Shown one piece after another: positions 1 to 10,412 of a stretch of DNA of 64,000 bases. Origin of the DNA: an uncultured Oleispira sp. Lineage in GTDB: Bacteria; Pseudomonadota; Gammaproteobacteria; Pseudomonadales; Oceanobacteraceae. Positions within the stretch are counted from its first letter, which is position 1. Each line of letters opens with the position of its first letter. Under the pieces are notes generated by a model, which was given only the letters and a program-made list of their open reading frames with translations, made no database searches and had not been told where the DNA came from. The stretch spans positions 62,001 to 126,000 of the forward strand of contig CAJXUD010000004.1 of the NCBI GenBank assembly GCA_913061415.1, written 5' to 3'. The translations under genes were made by a program, and so were the position numbers.

Positions 1-383
1 TTACCTAACAACTCGCCGTTTTTATTAACGACGATCAAACCAACAAGCTGAGACCAATAAAATTCGTCTTGTGCAAGTTGTGGCAAGTCAGAAGTTCGAA
101 CTGCAATTTCTACTTGGCTTAACGCCAAGGCCAAATCACGGTCATTGATACCTTCAAACTTTGCAACTATGCCTTTACCTTGAGGTTTGCCTTCTTTCAC
201 TTTATAAGGCTGCCACTGACCTTTTACCTTCAGGAACCAGTTCTTATAATCCAGAATGCCTTTCATAGGATCGGTAAAAGAATAAATCTTTACCCAACCC
301 TTAATACCAAATGCGGTCGTCACCTTTCCGACGATAGTTACGTCAGAATCGCTAATCAAAGTGGATTGCTGTGATGATGCCAT
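1..383 (-). CDS. rimM: Ribosome maturation factor RimM (3' end outside window)
   Basis: RimM assists late assembly of the 30S subunit by binding S19 and the 16S head region. About 127 N-terminal residues are visible, beginning MASSQQSTLISDSDVTIVGK and containing the typical AFGIKGWVKIYSFTD stretch and a DLALAL segment of the N-terminal beta-barrel. The PRC-barrel half lies beyond position 1. The ATG at 381-383 is preceded by GAGGAA, a good ribosome binding site. It lies 23 bases after rpsP, the standard rpsP-rimM-trmD-rplS order, so it is co-transcribed with rpsP. Identification is firm; only the length is unknown because the gene is cut by the window edge. Confidence 0.95.
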   Translation of the reverse strand, partial: MASSQQSTLISDSDVTIVGKVTTAFGIKGWVKIYSFTDPMKGILDYKNWFLKVKGQWQPYKVKEGKPQGKGIVAKFEGINDRDLALALSQVEIAVRTSDLPQLAQDEFYWSQLVGLIVVNKNGELLG

Positions 384-406
384 GATATTCCTCGGTATAA
401 GCAAGA

Positions 407-658
407 TTACGCTTGTGCTTTAGCGTTATCTTTTAATAACTTAGCAACACGGGCAGAAGGCTGTGCGCCTTTGCTGATCCAGTATGCAACGCGCTCGGCG
501 TCAACACGAAGTGCTTCTTCAGAACCACGAGCTACTGGGTTGAAGAAACCTACGCGTTCGATAAATCGACCGTCACGTGGGTTACGTTCATCCGCAACAG
601 AAAGATGATAAAAAGGACGCTTTTTTGAGCCGCTTCGGCTTAAACGGATAACTACCAT
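407..658 (-). CDS. rpsP: 30S ribosomal protein S16
   Basis: S16 is a primary assembly protein of the small ribosomal subunit. The 83-residue product begins [19 protein letters not shown], the near-invariant S16 start, and carries the conserved GFFNP motif near residue 37. Its length is normal for the family (about 80-90). It is the first gene of the rpsP-rimM operon on the minus strand, and a strong promoter is visible upstream at 747-775. Confidence 0.98.
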   Translation of the reverse strand: MVVIRLSRSGSKKRPFYHLSVADERNPRDGRFIERVGFFNPVARGSEEALRVDAERVAYWISKGAQPSARVAKLLKDNAKAQA

Positions 659-746
659 AAAGTGTTTCGCTCCGATCGTTTATCTGTGGGTAGGTGTTAA
701 TATTGCCTACCGTGATTATAGAGCCCTAAAAATTTAGGGGTCGCGC

Positions 747-775
747 ATTCTACACCAATCCGCTAATAATTCCAA
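747..775 (-). promoter_or_regulatory. Promoter of the rpsP operon
   Basis: On the minus strand TTGGAA (770-775) and TAGAAT (747-752) are separated by exactly 17 bases, a good sigma-70 arrangement. A GC-rich discriminator (GCGCGACC) follows, as in stringently controlled ribosomal promoters. Just downstream, 724-739 forms a small perfect hairpin (CCCTAAA, two-base loop, TTTAGGG) in the leader; this could be part of a leader control structure, but that is inference. Confidence 0.7.
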
Positions 776-850
776 TAGCTTGCAGCGCTTACTTACCCCA
801 TGTAATGTGGCTGATTAAATCGCCCAATAATAAGAAAATCGGATCAACCT

Positions 851-1726
851 ATGTTTCAAACCCTCACACAAGTCGCTCTACCGATCGCCATCATTCTAAT
901 CATGACAGGCGTTGGCCTAAGCCTGACTCCCGCTGACTTTACTCGTGTATTAAAACAACCTAAAGCCTTCTTCGTCGGCGTTATCTGTCAGATGTTAATA
1001 CTGCCTCTCATCGCGATTGCCGTCATCGCATTAACGGGCTTGACTGGCGAGTTAGCGATCGGTTTATTCATACTGTCACTCTGCCCTGGCGGCGCAACCT
1101 CTAATCTGTACAGCTACTTAGCCAAGGCCGATGTCGGTCTATCCGTATCACTGACCGCAGTTATTGGGTTTATTACGCCTTTCACGATTCCCGTATTAGC
1201 GTTATGGGCGATTAACTTTTATGGCAGCGAGGGTGATCAATTTGACCTACCGATTATTACTACTTGGATTAAACTCATGATCGTTACCGTGATTCCGGTA
1301 TTAGTTGGCATGGCAGTACGAGGAAAGTGGGCTGACATGGCTAAGCGTTCAGAGCGCTTTGTCAGTATCTTTTCTATGGCCGTGCTGGCCTTTGTGATTG
1401 CGAGTATCTGCGTAAATTTAGGTGAGAAGCTTATTGATTTTGCATTGGCCGCAGGCCCTGCAGCCATTATTCTAAACTTAACAACAATGGCATTGGGTTA
1501 TTTTGCAGGTAAGTTTTTGCTTCACCAAGAGAGTCAGTCACGAGCGATTACGATTGAAGTGGGTATGCAGAACGGAACATTGGCACTGTTAATTACGTCG
1601 GGGATACTCGAAAGCAGTTCAATGTCGATAGCCCCCAGCATCTACAGCTTGTTTATGTTTATCAGTGCCTCTCTCTTTACTTATGTAGTCTTGAAGCGTG
1701 ACAAAGCACTGAGTGCTCAATCTTAA
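851..1726 (+). CDS. Bile acid:sodium symporter family (BASS) transporter
   Basis: A 291-residue integral membrane protein with about nine to ten hydrophobic segments. It has the BASS-family signature around residues 70-90 (LFILSLCPGGATSNLYSYLA) and the second conserved half-site near residue 236 (EVGMQNGTLALLI). Members import organic anions such as bile acids, pantoate or 2-keto acids with sodium; the substrate cannot be told here. It stands alone on the plus strand, divergent from rpsP, starting at the ATG at 851. It ends three bases before the stop of the convergent DUF3087 gene, so the two genes are almost back to back. Confidence 0.85.
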   Translation: MFQTLTQVALPIAIILIMTGVGLSLTPADFTRVLKQPKAFFVGVICQMLILPLIAIAVIALTGLTGELAIGLFILSLCPGGATSNLYSYLAKADVGLSVSLTAVIGFITPFTIPVLALWAINFYGSEGDQFDLPIITTWIKLMIVTVIPVLVGMAVRGKWADMAKRSERFVSIFSMAVLAFVIASICVNLGEKLIDFALAAGPAAIILNLTTMALGYFAGKFLLHQESQSRAITIEVGMQNGTLALLITSGILESSSMSIAPSIYSLFMFISASLFTYVVLKRDKALSAQS

Positions 1727-1729
1727 CGA

Positions 1730-2245
1730 TTAAGCCGAAAGCTGCTTAACTAACTCAGGTCGATAATCGTCGGTAGTAACTTCTAATCCCAACGATTCGA
1801 TCTGAGCATCCAATACTCGAATTTTCTCGTTCAGTTCATCCATCGTCAACGTATTGTTATCCAGCTGATAAACCTGCTTAGATGCCTGTAGGTTAAAATA
1901 ACTAATAATAATCGCTGTCTTGTCATTCTGCTCAAGCGCAGCATTGATTTTTTTTGAACTGCGATAAATTCGATTCATTTCTGCTTTTAAGCTACGAACA
2001 TAATTTACCTCAGCCATAAAAGGGCTTTTTCCAAAGATCTTATAAACCAGCCCGATGACCGACAACCCGGCAAGAACTCCTGTAATGTTCCACCAAAAGT
2101 TATCTCCATCAATGTCACTTCCAAAGGCAGCAATCAAGGTATTGGAAACGGTTAATGACGTTACCAGTAAAATGATAACAGTACCGGCCAAAACAATATT
2201 CATACGCTTGCGATATGTAGCCTTGTCAATTTCTCGTAATTGCAT
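1730..2245 (-). CDS. DUF3087 family two-TM membrane protein
   Basis: About 171 residues from MQLREIDKATYRKRMN. Two hydrophobic segments (roughly residues 16-40 and 52-70) flank a short DGDNFWWN loop, and a charged, probably helical cytoplasmic C-terminus follows. This is the DUF3087 pattern seen in marine gammaproteobacteria; the function is unknown. A longer start at 2281 is possible, but the ATG at 2245 has AGG seven bases upstream and gives the usual family N-terminus, so it is preferred. It is convergent with the BASS transporter. Confidence 0.8.
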   Translation of the reverse strand: MQLREIDKATYRKRMNIVLAGTVIILLVTSLTVSNTLIAAFGSDIDGDNFWWNITGVLAGLSVIGLVYKIFGKSPFMAEVNYVRSLKAEMNRIYRSSKKINAALEQNDKTAIIISYFNLQASKQVYQLDNNTLTMDELNEKIRVLDAQIESLGLEVTTDDYRPELVKQLSA

Positions 2246-2364
2246 AGTAATACCTAGTGATATGTTAATGAGTCTGTTCAATAAATCGCGATTATAACGA
2301 GTTAAGCCGTATTAAAGATAGGCAATTCAATATCCAACTTAGGCAGCCGCTATAGTTCTTGTGC

Positions 2365-3273
2365 TTACGCATTCATATTTTTAGGTCGATAGACGACGGC
2401 TAATAAAATACCCGACAGTATGAGCATCGCGCTGTAAAAATGCTGTTCTGTGACAGTCTCGCCCAAAATAATAATGGCTAAAGCGCCACTGAATAAAAGC
2501 AGCGAGTAATACACCATGCCAGCATTTACCGCACCAATCAGGGCGATCGCCTTTGTCCACAATATAAAAGCAAATAAAGAGGAAAATATACCAACGTATA
2601 AGATACTTAAAACAATGGCACTATCTATAGGTTTTGCAGGTAAAAGATAAAGCTCTAATAAATAAGCGGGTAATAAAAAAATCAAACCCAACATAAAACT
2701 CGCGAGTTGAAATGCAGGCACACTAATACCCGCAGGCTTTCGCTTTAATAACATAGAGTAAATTGCGAACATAAGGGCTGCCAGCAGCATCCATACATCG
2801 CCTTCACTAAACGTTAATGCCTTAAGTACAGATACCTCTCCCTTGCTGATTAATAATAAAACGCCAGAAATAACCAATACAATACCGACCAGTTTATTCC
2901 AAATTATTTTTTCTGCGAAAAAAATGCGAGAAAGAATCAAAACAAAAACAGGAAATGTTATCGCGATTAAAGAAAGATTAATGGCACTGCTGGTTTGACC
3001 TGCGTAATAGATCAAAGAATTAAATAGCGTTACTCCTAGCAAAGACACAAGACTTAGATACGCTATATTTTCTTTCAGCCAAGACTTATCGGACAATAAA
3101 GATTTAATGGCAAAAGGAAATAAAAATACAATCGCTACGACCCAGCGCCAAAACGATAAAGTTAAAGGCCCAATTGCATCACTCAAGCCTCTTGCCACCA
3201 CAAAATTACCTGACCATAAGAGAGTGGTGGCGATTGCACAGGCGAATCCTAATAGCATAGGTCTTGATGTCAT
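2365..3273 (-). CDS. EamA/DMT-superfamily permease
   Basis: A 302-residue protein with ten hydrophobic segments arranged as two five-helix EamA repeats, of the RhaT/YdcZ-like drug/metabolite transporter superfamily. The first repeat opens FACAIATTLLWSGNFVVAR, the typical EamA start with the LLWSGNFV motif. The second repeat starts near residue 155 (GDVWMLLAALMFAIYSML). Such proteins usually export amino acids or other small metabolites; no substrate can be assigned. The next gene upstream, a GNAT acetyltransferase, begins on the same strand 38 bases away, so the two could form an operon. Confidence 0.88.
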   Translation of the reverse strand: MTSRPMLLGFACAIATTLLWSGNFVVARGLSDAIGPLTLSFWRWVVAIVFLFPFAIKSLLSDKSWLKENIAYLSLVSLLGVTLFNSLIYYAGQTSSAINLSLIAITFPVFVLILSRIFFAEKIIWNKLVGIVLVISGVLLLISKGEVSVLKALTFSEGDVWMLLAALMFAIYSMLLKRKPAGISVPAFQLASFMLGLIFLLPAYLLELYLLPAKPIDSAIVLSILYVGIFSSLFAFILWTKAIALIGAVNAGMVYYSLLLFSGALAIIILGETVTEQHFYSAMLILSGILLAVVYRPKNMNA

Positions 3274-3310
3274 AAATAACTACTCTTGGGTGACGGTATT
3301 ATAGAATTAC

Positions 3311-3766
3311 TTACTGAATTGATTCGTCACGATTCAATACCCAGCAACGTGGATTATTACTAAAACCAATTTGCTGATAGTAACTATTAGCAGCAGGTGC
3401 CGCGATAAGAATCAGCTTACACTTTGGACCAAGCTGGCTTTGGGTTTTCACCTGCAGTTCTTTTCCAATACCCGCCCCCTGATACGCTTGATCAACCGCC
3501 AAGTCAGACAAATAACAGCAATAATGAAAATCGGTAATACAGCGAGAGATGCCAATTAAATCATCACCCGCCCAAGCACTCACTATTAAGTTACTATTAT
3601 TCAACATACCCTCTAGGCATTCTTGATCGTCTATCGGGCGGCGCTCAGCCAGGGTTGAATTTTTCAATAACTGAGTAAATTGAGAGGCAGTGATAACCTG
3701 CTTTTTTTCAGACGAAGAAAGGGAGCTATAAACTTTATAGATTATTTTGCAGCGCTCATTTTTCAT
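3311..3766 (-). CDS. GNAT-family N-acetyltransferase
   Basis: A 151-residue single-domain protein with the acetyl-CoA-binding motif A (LAVDQAYQGAGIGKEL, residues about 88-103, including Q-x-x-G-x-G) and the terminal YYQQIGF segment typical of GNAT folds. It would acetylate a primary amine on a small molecule or protein; the substrate is unknown. It lies 38 bases upstream of the DMT permease on the same strand. Confidence 0.85.
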   Translation of the reverse strand: MKNERCKIIYKVYSSLSSSEKKQVITASQFTQLLKNSTLAERRPIDDQECLEGMLNNSNLIVSAWAGDDLIGISRCITDFHYCCYLSDLAVDQAYQGAGIGKELQVKTQSQLGPKCKLILIAAPAANSYYQQIGFSNNPRCWVLNRDESIQ

Positions 3767-3813
3767 TTAATTGATCATCCTTGATTAGATTGTTCATAGT
3801 AAATCTTAGGCAT

Positions 3814-3844
3814 AAAAAAACCAATACTGGGTATTGGTTTTTTT
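3814..3844 (-). terminator. Rho-independent terminator downstream of guaA
   Basis: Perfect hairpin CCAATAC-TGG-GTATTGG flanked by seven A and seven T, so it works in both directions. It lies beyond the 3' end of guaA and upstream of the acetyltransferase gene, so its most likely job is to end the guaBA transcript. Confidence 0.85.
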
Positions 3845-3880
3845 GACGGACGAAATAAGGAGAAGAAAATACGCAGTCAG

Positions 3881-3983
3881 GATATATTCAAGGATACATC
3901 CCTGTAGTGTCCGCCGGCCTGCACATCCATGTGCAGTCGAATAATCTAGCAGAAAGCTGCGCTTCCTAAACGCTAGATTATTC
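3881..3983 (-). repeat. Stop-associated hairpin repeat, copy 1 (guaA)
   Basis: A 103-base element. Outer arms GAATAATCTAGC (3939-3950) and GCTAGATTATTC (3972-3983) pair perfectly over 12 bp, and the right arm includes the guaA stop codon (3978-3980). Between them lies a small inner hairpin (AGAAAGC / GCTTCCT). Next comes hairpin CTGCAC-ATCCAT-GTGCAG (3919-3936), then ACATCCCTGTA (3896-3906) and a GATATATT tail. The same layout recurs at 54996-55097 after sufB. No T-tract follows, so it does not look like a simple terminator. Confidence 0.8.
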
Positions 3984-5549
3984 CCATTCGATAGTAGCAG
4001 GTGGCTTAGAGCTTACGTCGTAAGCAACACGCGAGATGTGCTCAATTTCGTTAATGATGCGGTTAGATACTTTCTCTAACAAATCATACGGAAGGTGTGC
4101 CCAGCGTGCTGTCATAAAGTCGATGGTTTCTACAGCTCGTAGAGAAACAACCCACTCGTAACGACGGCCATCGCCTACAACACCTACCGACTTAACCGGT
4201 AAGAAAACAACGAACGCTTGTGACGTTTTATGGTACCAATCGAAGTTATGCAATTCTTCTAAGAAAATCGCATCCGCTTCGCGCAAGATATCGCAATATT
4301 CTTTTTTAACTTCGCCCAAAATACGCACACCAAGACCCGGCCCTGGGAATGGGTGACGGTAAACCATGTCGTATGGCAAACCCAACTCAAGACCCATTTT
4401 ACGTACTTCGTCTTTAAACAATTCACGAAGCGGTTCAACAAGCTCCATCTTCATGTCGTCTGGTAAGCCGCCCACATTGTGGTGTGATTTAATCACGTGT
4501 GCTTTACCGGTTTTAGACGCCGCTGATTCGATAACGTCTGGGTAAATAGTACCCTGCGCTAAGAAATCTACATCTTTAATTTTTGTCGCTTCTGCATCGA
4601 ATACTTCGATAAAGGTATTACCAATCGCTTTACGCTTAAGCTCTGGATCAGAAATGCCTTTTAGCTTACCCAAGAATAAATCGGCCGCGTCAGCGCGAAT
4701 AACTTTCACGCCCATATTGTCAGCGAACATATCCATAACCATGTCGCCTTCGTTTTTACGAAGTAGGCCGTTATCAACAAATACGCACGTTAACTGATCA
4801 CCAATCGCTTTATGCAATAACGCCGCAACAACTGATGAGTCAACGCCACCCGAAAGACCTAGTAATACTTTACGATTGCCAACCTGTGCACGTACACGCT
4901 CAATTTGATCTTCAATAATTTTTGCTGGCGTCCATAAAGAATCACAATCACAAATTTCATGAATGAAGTGACCCAGTAGACGTTCACCTTGAAGTGTGTG
5001 TGTCACTTCTGGGTGAAACTGTACGCCGTAGTAGTTTTTCTCAGCGTGATACATACCGGCAATTGGGCATGAACCCGTTGACGCCATTAACTCAAAGCCT
5101 TCTGGCATTTGCGTTACTTTATCGCCGTGACTCATCCAAACATCAAGATGCTTATCGCCATTTTCAATATGATCAGCAATGTCTTTCAACAAAGCAGAAG
5201 AGCCTTCTGTTTTGATACGCGCATAACCGAACTCGCGTAGATCAGAACCTTCAACCTTGCCGCCTAACTGCTCAGCCATGGTTTGCATGCCGTAGCAAAT
5301 GCCTAATACTGGAACGCCTAAATCAAACACAGCCTGCGGCGCGCGTGGAGAGTCGTCTTCAGTTACCGACTCAGGGCCACCGGCAAGGATGATACCGTTT
5401 GGTGCATAATCAATGATTTCCTGATCATCCATATCCCATGCACGAATTTCAGAGAACACACCTAACTCACGAACGCGACGCGCGATAAGCTGAGTATATT
5501 GAGAACCAAAGTCTAAAATTAAAATACGTTGAGCGTGAATGTCAGTCAT
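3978..5549 (-). CDS. guaA: GMP synthase (glutamine-hydrolysing)
   Basis: Converts XMP to GMP using ATP and glutamine, the last step of guanine nucleotide synthesis. The N-terminal class I glutamine amidotransferase domain (about 1-195) has the catalytic cysteine in GICYGM (C85) and a downstream HPEVTHT block. The ATP pyrophosphatase domain follows with its P-loop LSGGVDSSV near residue 230. The C-terminal dimerisation domain ends KPPATIEWE, as in all GuaA. The ATG at 5549 gives [17 protein letters not shown] and has AGAG at good spacing. An in-frame ATG six bases upstream is too close to that site. Length of 523 aa is normal (E. coli 525). guaB lies upstream on the same strand, across a repeat-rich gap of about 350 bases. 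Confidence 0.98.
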   Translation of the reverse strand: MTDIHAQRILILDFGSQYTQLIARRVRELGVFSEIRAWDMDDQEIIDYAPNGIILAGGPESVTEDDSPRAPQAVFDLGVPVLGICYGMQTMAEQLGGKVEGSDLREFGYARIKTEGSSALLKDIADHIENGDKHLDVWMSHGDKVTQMPEGFELMASTGSCPIAGMYHAEKNYYGVQFHPEVTHTLQGERLLGHFIHEICDCDSLWTPAKIIEDQIERVRAQVGNRKVLLGLSGGVDSSVVAALLHKAIGDQLTCVFVDNGLLRKNEGDMVMDMFADNMGVKVIRADAADLFLGKLKGISDPELKRKAIGNTFIEVFDAEATKIKDVDFLAQGTIYPDVIESAASKTGKAHVIKSHHNVGGLPDDMKMELVEPLRELFKDEVRKMGLELGLPYDMVYRHPFPGPGLGVRILGEVKKEYCDILREADAIFLEELHNFDWYHKTSQAFVVFLPVKSVGVVGDGRRYEWVVSLRAVETIDFMTARWAHLPYDLLEKVSNRIINEIEHISRVAYDVSSKPPATIEWE

Positions 5550-5660
5550 AACCATCTCTTTCTAAAAATGCACGGAGGCATAAAATACAAAAACCCGCAG
5601 ACGAATCAGCAGGCTATTAATTTCTTCATTCTAAATTTATCGAAGCATGATTGAGTATTT

Positions 5661-5738
5661 ATTCCGCAAAACGGCGTAAATACGTCGCTTCGCTCTCCAT
5701 GTAGCCTTAGGCTCGGCTCCCTGCCTCCCATATTTGCT
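5661..5738 (-). repeat. Hairpin repeat, second sub-family, copy 1 (guaB-guaA gap)
   Basis: This element shares blocks with the one at 57318-57427: ATTCCGCAAA-n-CGGCGT-n-AATAC at one end, TGTAGCCTTA in the middle and ATATTTGCT at the other end. The central ATCCAT hairpin of the other copies is here replaced by a different stretch (TTAGGCTCGGCTCCCTGCC). Imperfect outer arms (ATTGAGTATTT near 5650 and AAACACTCAAT near 5745) surround it. Together with the neighbouring element it fills the 5550-5897 gap, where I see no gene. Confidence 0.6.
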
Positions 5739-5779
5739 ACTCAAACACTCAATAATACTTCTTTTAAAATTCTACAATC

Positions 5780-5897
5780 ATCGCCGTAACGAGCGCAGCT
5801 AAGACAAGGCAAAAATTTGCGAAAGACCGGAGCTTAGCGTGCTAAGTGAGGATCTTGAGCCAATTTTTAACGCTGTATTAGCAAGCGCAGTAGGCGA

Positions 5898-5898
<1 letters not shown>
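5780..5898 (-). repeat. Long intergenic palindromic element abutting the guaB stop
   Basis: About 119 bases with imperfect inverted ends (ATCGCC...GAGCGCAG at 5780-5799, and AAGCGCAG...GGCGAT at 5883-5898). It contains a perfect inner hairpin CTTAGC-GT-GCTAAG (5833-5846) and a local palindrome GCAAA-AA-TTTGC. The right end reaches into the guaB stop codon (5898-5900). It shows no coding potential. It resembles, from memory, long mosaic intergenic repeats of other gammaproteobacteria; this was not checked. Confidence 0.55.
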
Positions 5899-7439
<1,541 letters not shown>

Positions 7440-7514
7440 TTACTGATGAATATGCGATTTGGCAAGTATTCATGAGTAAAGTGCCCAAATAAGGCAATCA
7501 GGAAACAAAGCGGA

Positions 7515-8357
7515 CTAATTATGTAGGAAGTTGAGCAATAACTGTCTGTATTCTTCGAAGTTGAACGATTGAATATGTCCGCCTTTAGATTCGTGCCATT
7601 GCTTAGGCCCTTGCGCTTTTTGATACAATTCATTCCCTAATTCATAGGGTAGTACTGGGTCTGCCTTACTGTGGAACATGAGGATTGGGCTAGGGGCTAT
7701 TTGAGCAATGTATTCTTGCGGGTCCCAGCGAGTAGGTAATAACCAAGTAAAAGGCCACGCTAGCCAAGTGATGAAGCTACGACCTGTGACTTCCTGGGCA
7801 ATGTCACGGTATCCCGTAAATGTTGAATCTAATACCAAGCCAGAGAGTTTATATTCATCTTTAAATAACGCCATACTGGTCACTGCAATGGCAGAGCCTA
7901 TGCTCTGACCCAGAATAAAAACCTTACGCTGAGGAAAGCGCGCTCTAATCCATGCCAATGTCGATTCCACATCTTGAAAGATTGCGGGAATATAAGGATC
8001 ACCTTTCGAGTGCCCAAAGCCACGATAATCTAATAAAAAGACGCTCACCCCCTGCTCTGGCAGCCAATATACGCTGCCAATATGGGTACTGATATTTTCA
8101 GCATTGCCATGCAAAAATAACACAATCGGCGAATCATCTTGCTCGCCATTTTTAGAGGGCATTGCCGGTAAAAACCAAGAGTTAATTTCAATGCCATCAG
8201 CTGCGTACGTTGTCACTTCTTCGTAAACGAGACCAATATCAGTCGGGGTTCGTAAATATTGCTGCTGCGGATAAAACAGCAAGCTGGTCAAGTTAGAACA
8301 GCCCGTTAACAGCAATATTAAGAAAGAAGCCAAACTTAGTCGCGTTAGTCTTAGCAT
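7515..8357 (-). CDS. Alpha/beta hydrolase lipoprotein
   Basis: A 280-residue alpha/beta-fold hydrolase with a lipoprotein signal: hydrophobic stretch then LTGC, with lipidated Cys at 20. It is therefore predicted to be membrane-anchored in the periplasm. The oxyanion motif FLHGNAEN (about 81-88), nucleophile GQSIGS (S152) and a late histidine in GGHIQSF are all visible, so it looks active; the substrate is unknown. It resembles the YfhR/BEM46-like serine hydrolases. The ATG at 8357 shares its A with the stop codon of the upstream gene (TAATG), so the two are probably translationally coupled. A TTG 12 bases upstream is less likely. Confidence 0.85.
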   Translation of the reverse strand: MLRLTRLSLASFLILLLTGCSNLTSLLFYPQQQYLRTPTDIGLVYEEVTTYAADGIEINSWFLPAMPSKNGEQDDSPIVLFLHGNAENISTHIGSVYWLPEQGVSVFLLDYRGFGHSKGDPYIPAIFQDVESTLAWIRARFPQRKVFILGQSIGSAIAVTSMALFKDEYKLSGLVLDSTFTGYRDIAQEVTGRSFITWLAWPFTWLLPTRWDPQEYIAQIAPSPILMFHSKADPVLPYELGNELYQKAQGPKQWHESKGGHIQSFNFEEYRQLLLNFLHN

Positions 8358-10321
8358 TAGAAATACCAATTAAGACCCAAGCTAAGACTATCGCCATCAA
8401 TGCTATTGCCAGAAGCGGTAAGCCACTGCTTTTTGGCCTCTAAGCGTAACTGTAAATTTTTATCCAATTTACTGCCTAGTGCTACCACGGTATCTTGGTA
8501 ATCAAAATCTTCGCCTAGTACCGAAGGCAACCAACTGCCATAAACATTCATTTGCCATTGGCTGCCCTGATATAGCCAACCCACCTGCGCACCTGCTGAT
8601 AACTGGTAGCCATCATCAAACTGACCACTGGCCTTTAAACGCGCCTCAAGTAGACCATACACCTGGCCAAGGTCAGTGGTGGACTGCTCACCACCGAAGT
8701 CAACATCAAAGCTATACCCACCACCCACATCTAAGTGAGCAAATAAATCACTACCTTCCAGAATAAAACGATCAAAGCCCGTATTAACACGCCATGAAAT
8801 CGGTTGCTGAAAGTGGTCACGTGAGCCTAGCGATAAAATATTAATGATACTGAAACGTTGCAGCTGCAATGCAAACGCTTCATCTTCTTTTGATCCAGAA
8901 CGAGCATACTTATTTATGCCCCTTAACGTGAGCGCTCCCATTTCAATTTGGCCACCACGAATAAAACCATCCGGTAGATCCATTAATTCGTGATAGGCCA
9001 TCCGCATCTGCAGATCAATAAATTCATCGTTATTTTGCTGACCCAGTGCCACAGTTGCCCTGTGGGTGAAATGCCCTTCATCATCTCTGATATCCGGCTC
9101 AACAATCGGGTCGAATACGTCTTGCACCGGAATTCTGCTACGAGCGGATAACAAGGCTAATGATTTTTTTCTATTCTCAGGGGAGTTCTGTTTCTTTTTG
9201 ACCACCAAGTACCGTAAGTAACTAATCGATACTTCCAATATTTGTGCACGTTCAAATTCAGGTAGCTGATTAAATTCTGCGCTATTAATTAATGCGGGAG
9301 CTTCCGTTATTTGCTTAGCCCAATCCTTTTGATTTTCAGTTAATTGTTCTTGCTGTTGGTTTAGCATGACACCCGATGACGCTCGGTATTCCACCGCACC
9401 GACTTTATCAATTTCAATCAAGCTACGAATCGTATCGATGGGCATGGCTTTTAAGGAAAAGTTTTTGGCTACGTCAATGCGTTCACTGGAGGCATCCAGC
9501 AAGGCTAATAAGCGGTATGAACAATTTTCGTCAAAGAAAAAATAATCGAATTCAGTCTCTTTTGTTTCCCAAATGTGGTTAACGAACTGTTCAACTTCTT
9601 GCTCCGATAAATTAAGTTGGTACTCCCACACATCACGATGTTCTAAATGGCTGTATTCATTTACCTTGGCATAATAAGGCAAAATTGAAACCACTCCAGG
9701 ATACCCACCCGCTAAACCTTTATAGCTGAATACTAATTCGTTATCCGTTGGATCTGCATTAGCGGCAAAGTTCACGCTATAAGAGAGTAATTTACTCTTA
9801 GTTTCATCTTCGCGATCTAAACGAATCAGGGTATGACCATACATTGAGGAAGGCGAATTCAAATAAGACGCGGGAAAGATTAAGGTTAACTTATGCGCAC
9901 CAACCTCCGCCTTCCAATCGTCTAATTCACTACACGACTGATCTTGCCATTCAGGATAAAACTGTTTTAACCATTGATAACGCGCAGGGAAACGACACTG
10001 CAAAGATTCATTATCTGGCTGGCCATTAAGAGAAAATAATTCGACCTCCGCTTTTAACTCCGCGTTTAAATCTGTTTTTCCTTTTGGTGAGACAAAAAAA
10101 CTGTCGGTATCGTTCTCACTCTCCATAAAACCAAGCACACTGTGAGAGCGATAATGCAATAGATGTTGCCATTGCTGCATCACAGAAATTTCTTCAATCG
10201 AGTTACTTTTTTGGTTGGAAAAACTCGAAGATGAAAAGATAACAGTAGAAATAATAAATAATATTGAAAAATGCTTTCTGCCAAGTTTTTCTGGTGATTT
10301 TTGGCGGTTGAAGATGTGCAT
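8357..10321 (-). CDS. DUF4105 / Lnb N-terminal periplasmic domain protein
   Basis: A 654-residue exported protein with an N-terminal signal segment (hydrophobic run around residues 20-35). The DUF4105 region (about 140-290) contains SPSSMYGHTLIRLDR and the ENCSYRLLALLDA block, the paired His/Cys signature of this papain-like fold. The C-terminal third is rich in alternating beta strands and ends in an aromatic (LGLNWYF), as outer-membrane or beta-barrel-like domains do. The family is probably a periplasmic hydrolase, named after the Lnb lacto-N-biosidase-associated region, with unknown substrate. It is coupled to the lipoprotein hydrolase through a TAATG overlap, suggesting joint envelope work (inference). 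Confidence 0.8.
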   Translation of the reverse strand: MHIFNRQKSPEKLGRKHFSILFIISTVIFSSSSFSNQKSNSIEEISVMQQWQHLLHYRSHSVLGFMESENDTDSFFVSPKGKTDLNAELKAEVELFSLNGQPDNESLQCRFPARYQWLKQFYPEWQDQSCSELDDWKAEVGAHKLTLIFPASYLNSPSSMYGHTLIRLDREDETKSKLLSYSVNFAANADPTDNELVFSYKGLAGGYPGVVSILPYYAKVNEYSHLEHRDVWEYQLNLSEQEVEQFVNHIWETKETEFDYFFFDENCSYRLLALLDASSERIDVAKNFSLKAMPIDTIRSLIEIDKVGAVEYRASSGVMLNQQQEQLTENQKDWAKQITEAPALINSAEFNQLPEFERAQILEVSISYLRYLVVKKKQNSPENRKKSLALLSARSRIPVQDVFDPIVEPDIRDDEGHFTHRATVALGQQNNDEFIDLQMRMAYHELMDLPDGFIRGGQIEMGALTLRGINKYARSGSKEDEAFALQLQRFSIINILSLGSRDHFQQPISWRVNTGFDRFILEGSDLFAHLDVGGGYSFDVDFGGEQSTTDLGQVYGLLEARLKASGQFDDGYQLSAGAQVGWLYQGSQWQMNVYGSWLPSVLGEDFDYQDTVVALGSKLDKNLQLRLEAKKQWLTASGNSIDGDSLSLGLNWYF

Positions 10322-10343
10322 AAATACCCTTAATAACAGACAT

Positions 10344-10376
10344 AAAAAAAGGCGTGTATAACACGCCTCTTTTTTC
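10344..10376 (-). terminator. Rho-independent terminator of the DUF3015 gene
   Basis: Hairpin GGCGTGT-ATA-ACACGCC with A-run and T-run on both sides. It lies 37 bases past the stop of the DUF3015 gene and just before the start of the DUF4105 gene, separating the two transcripts. Confidence 0.85.
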
Positions 10377-10412
10377 TTAGCTGTTTAAACAACTAAAAGA
10401 CTAAGCTAGAAA

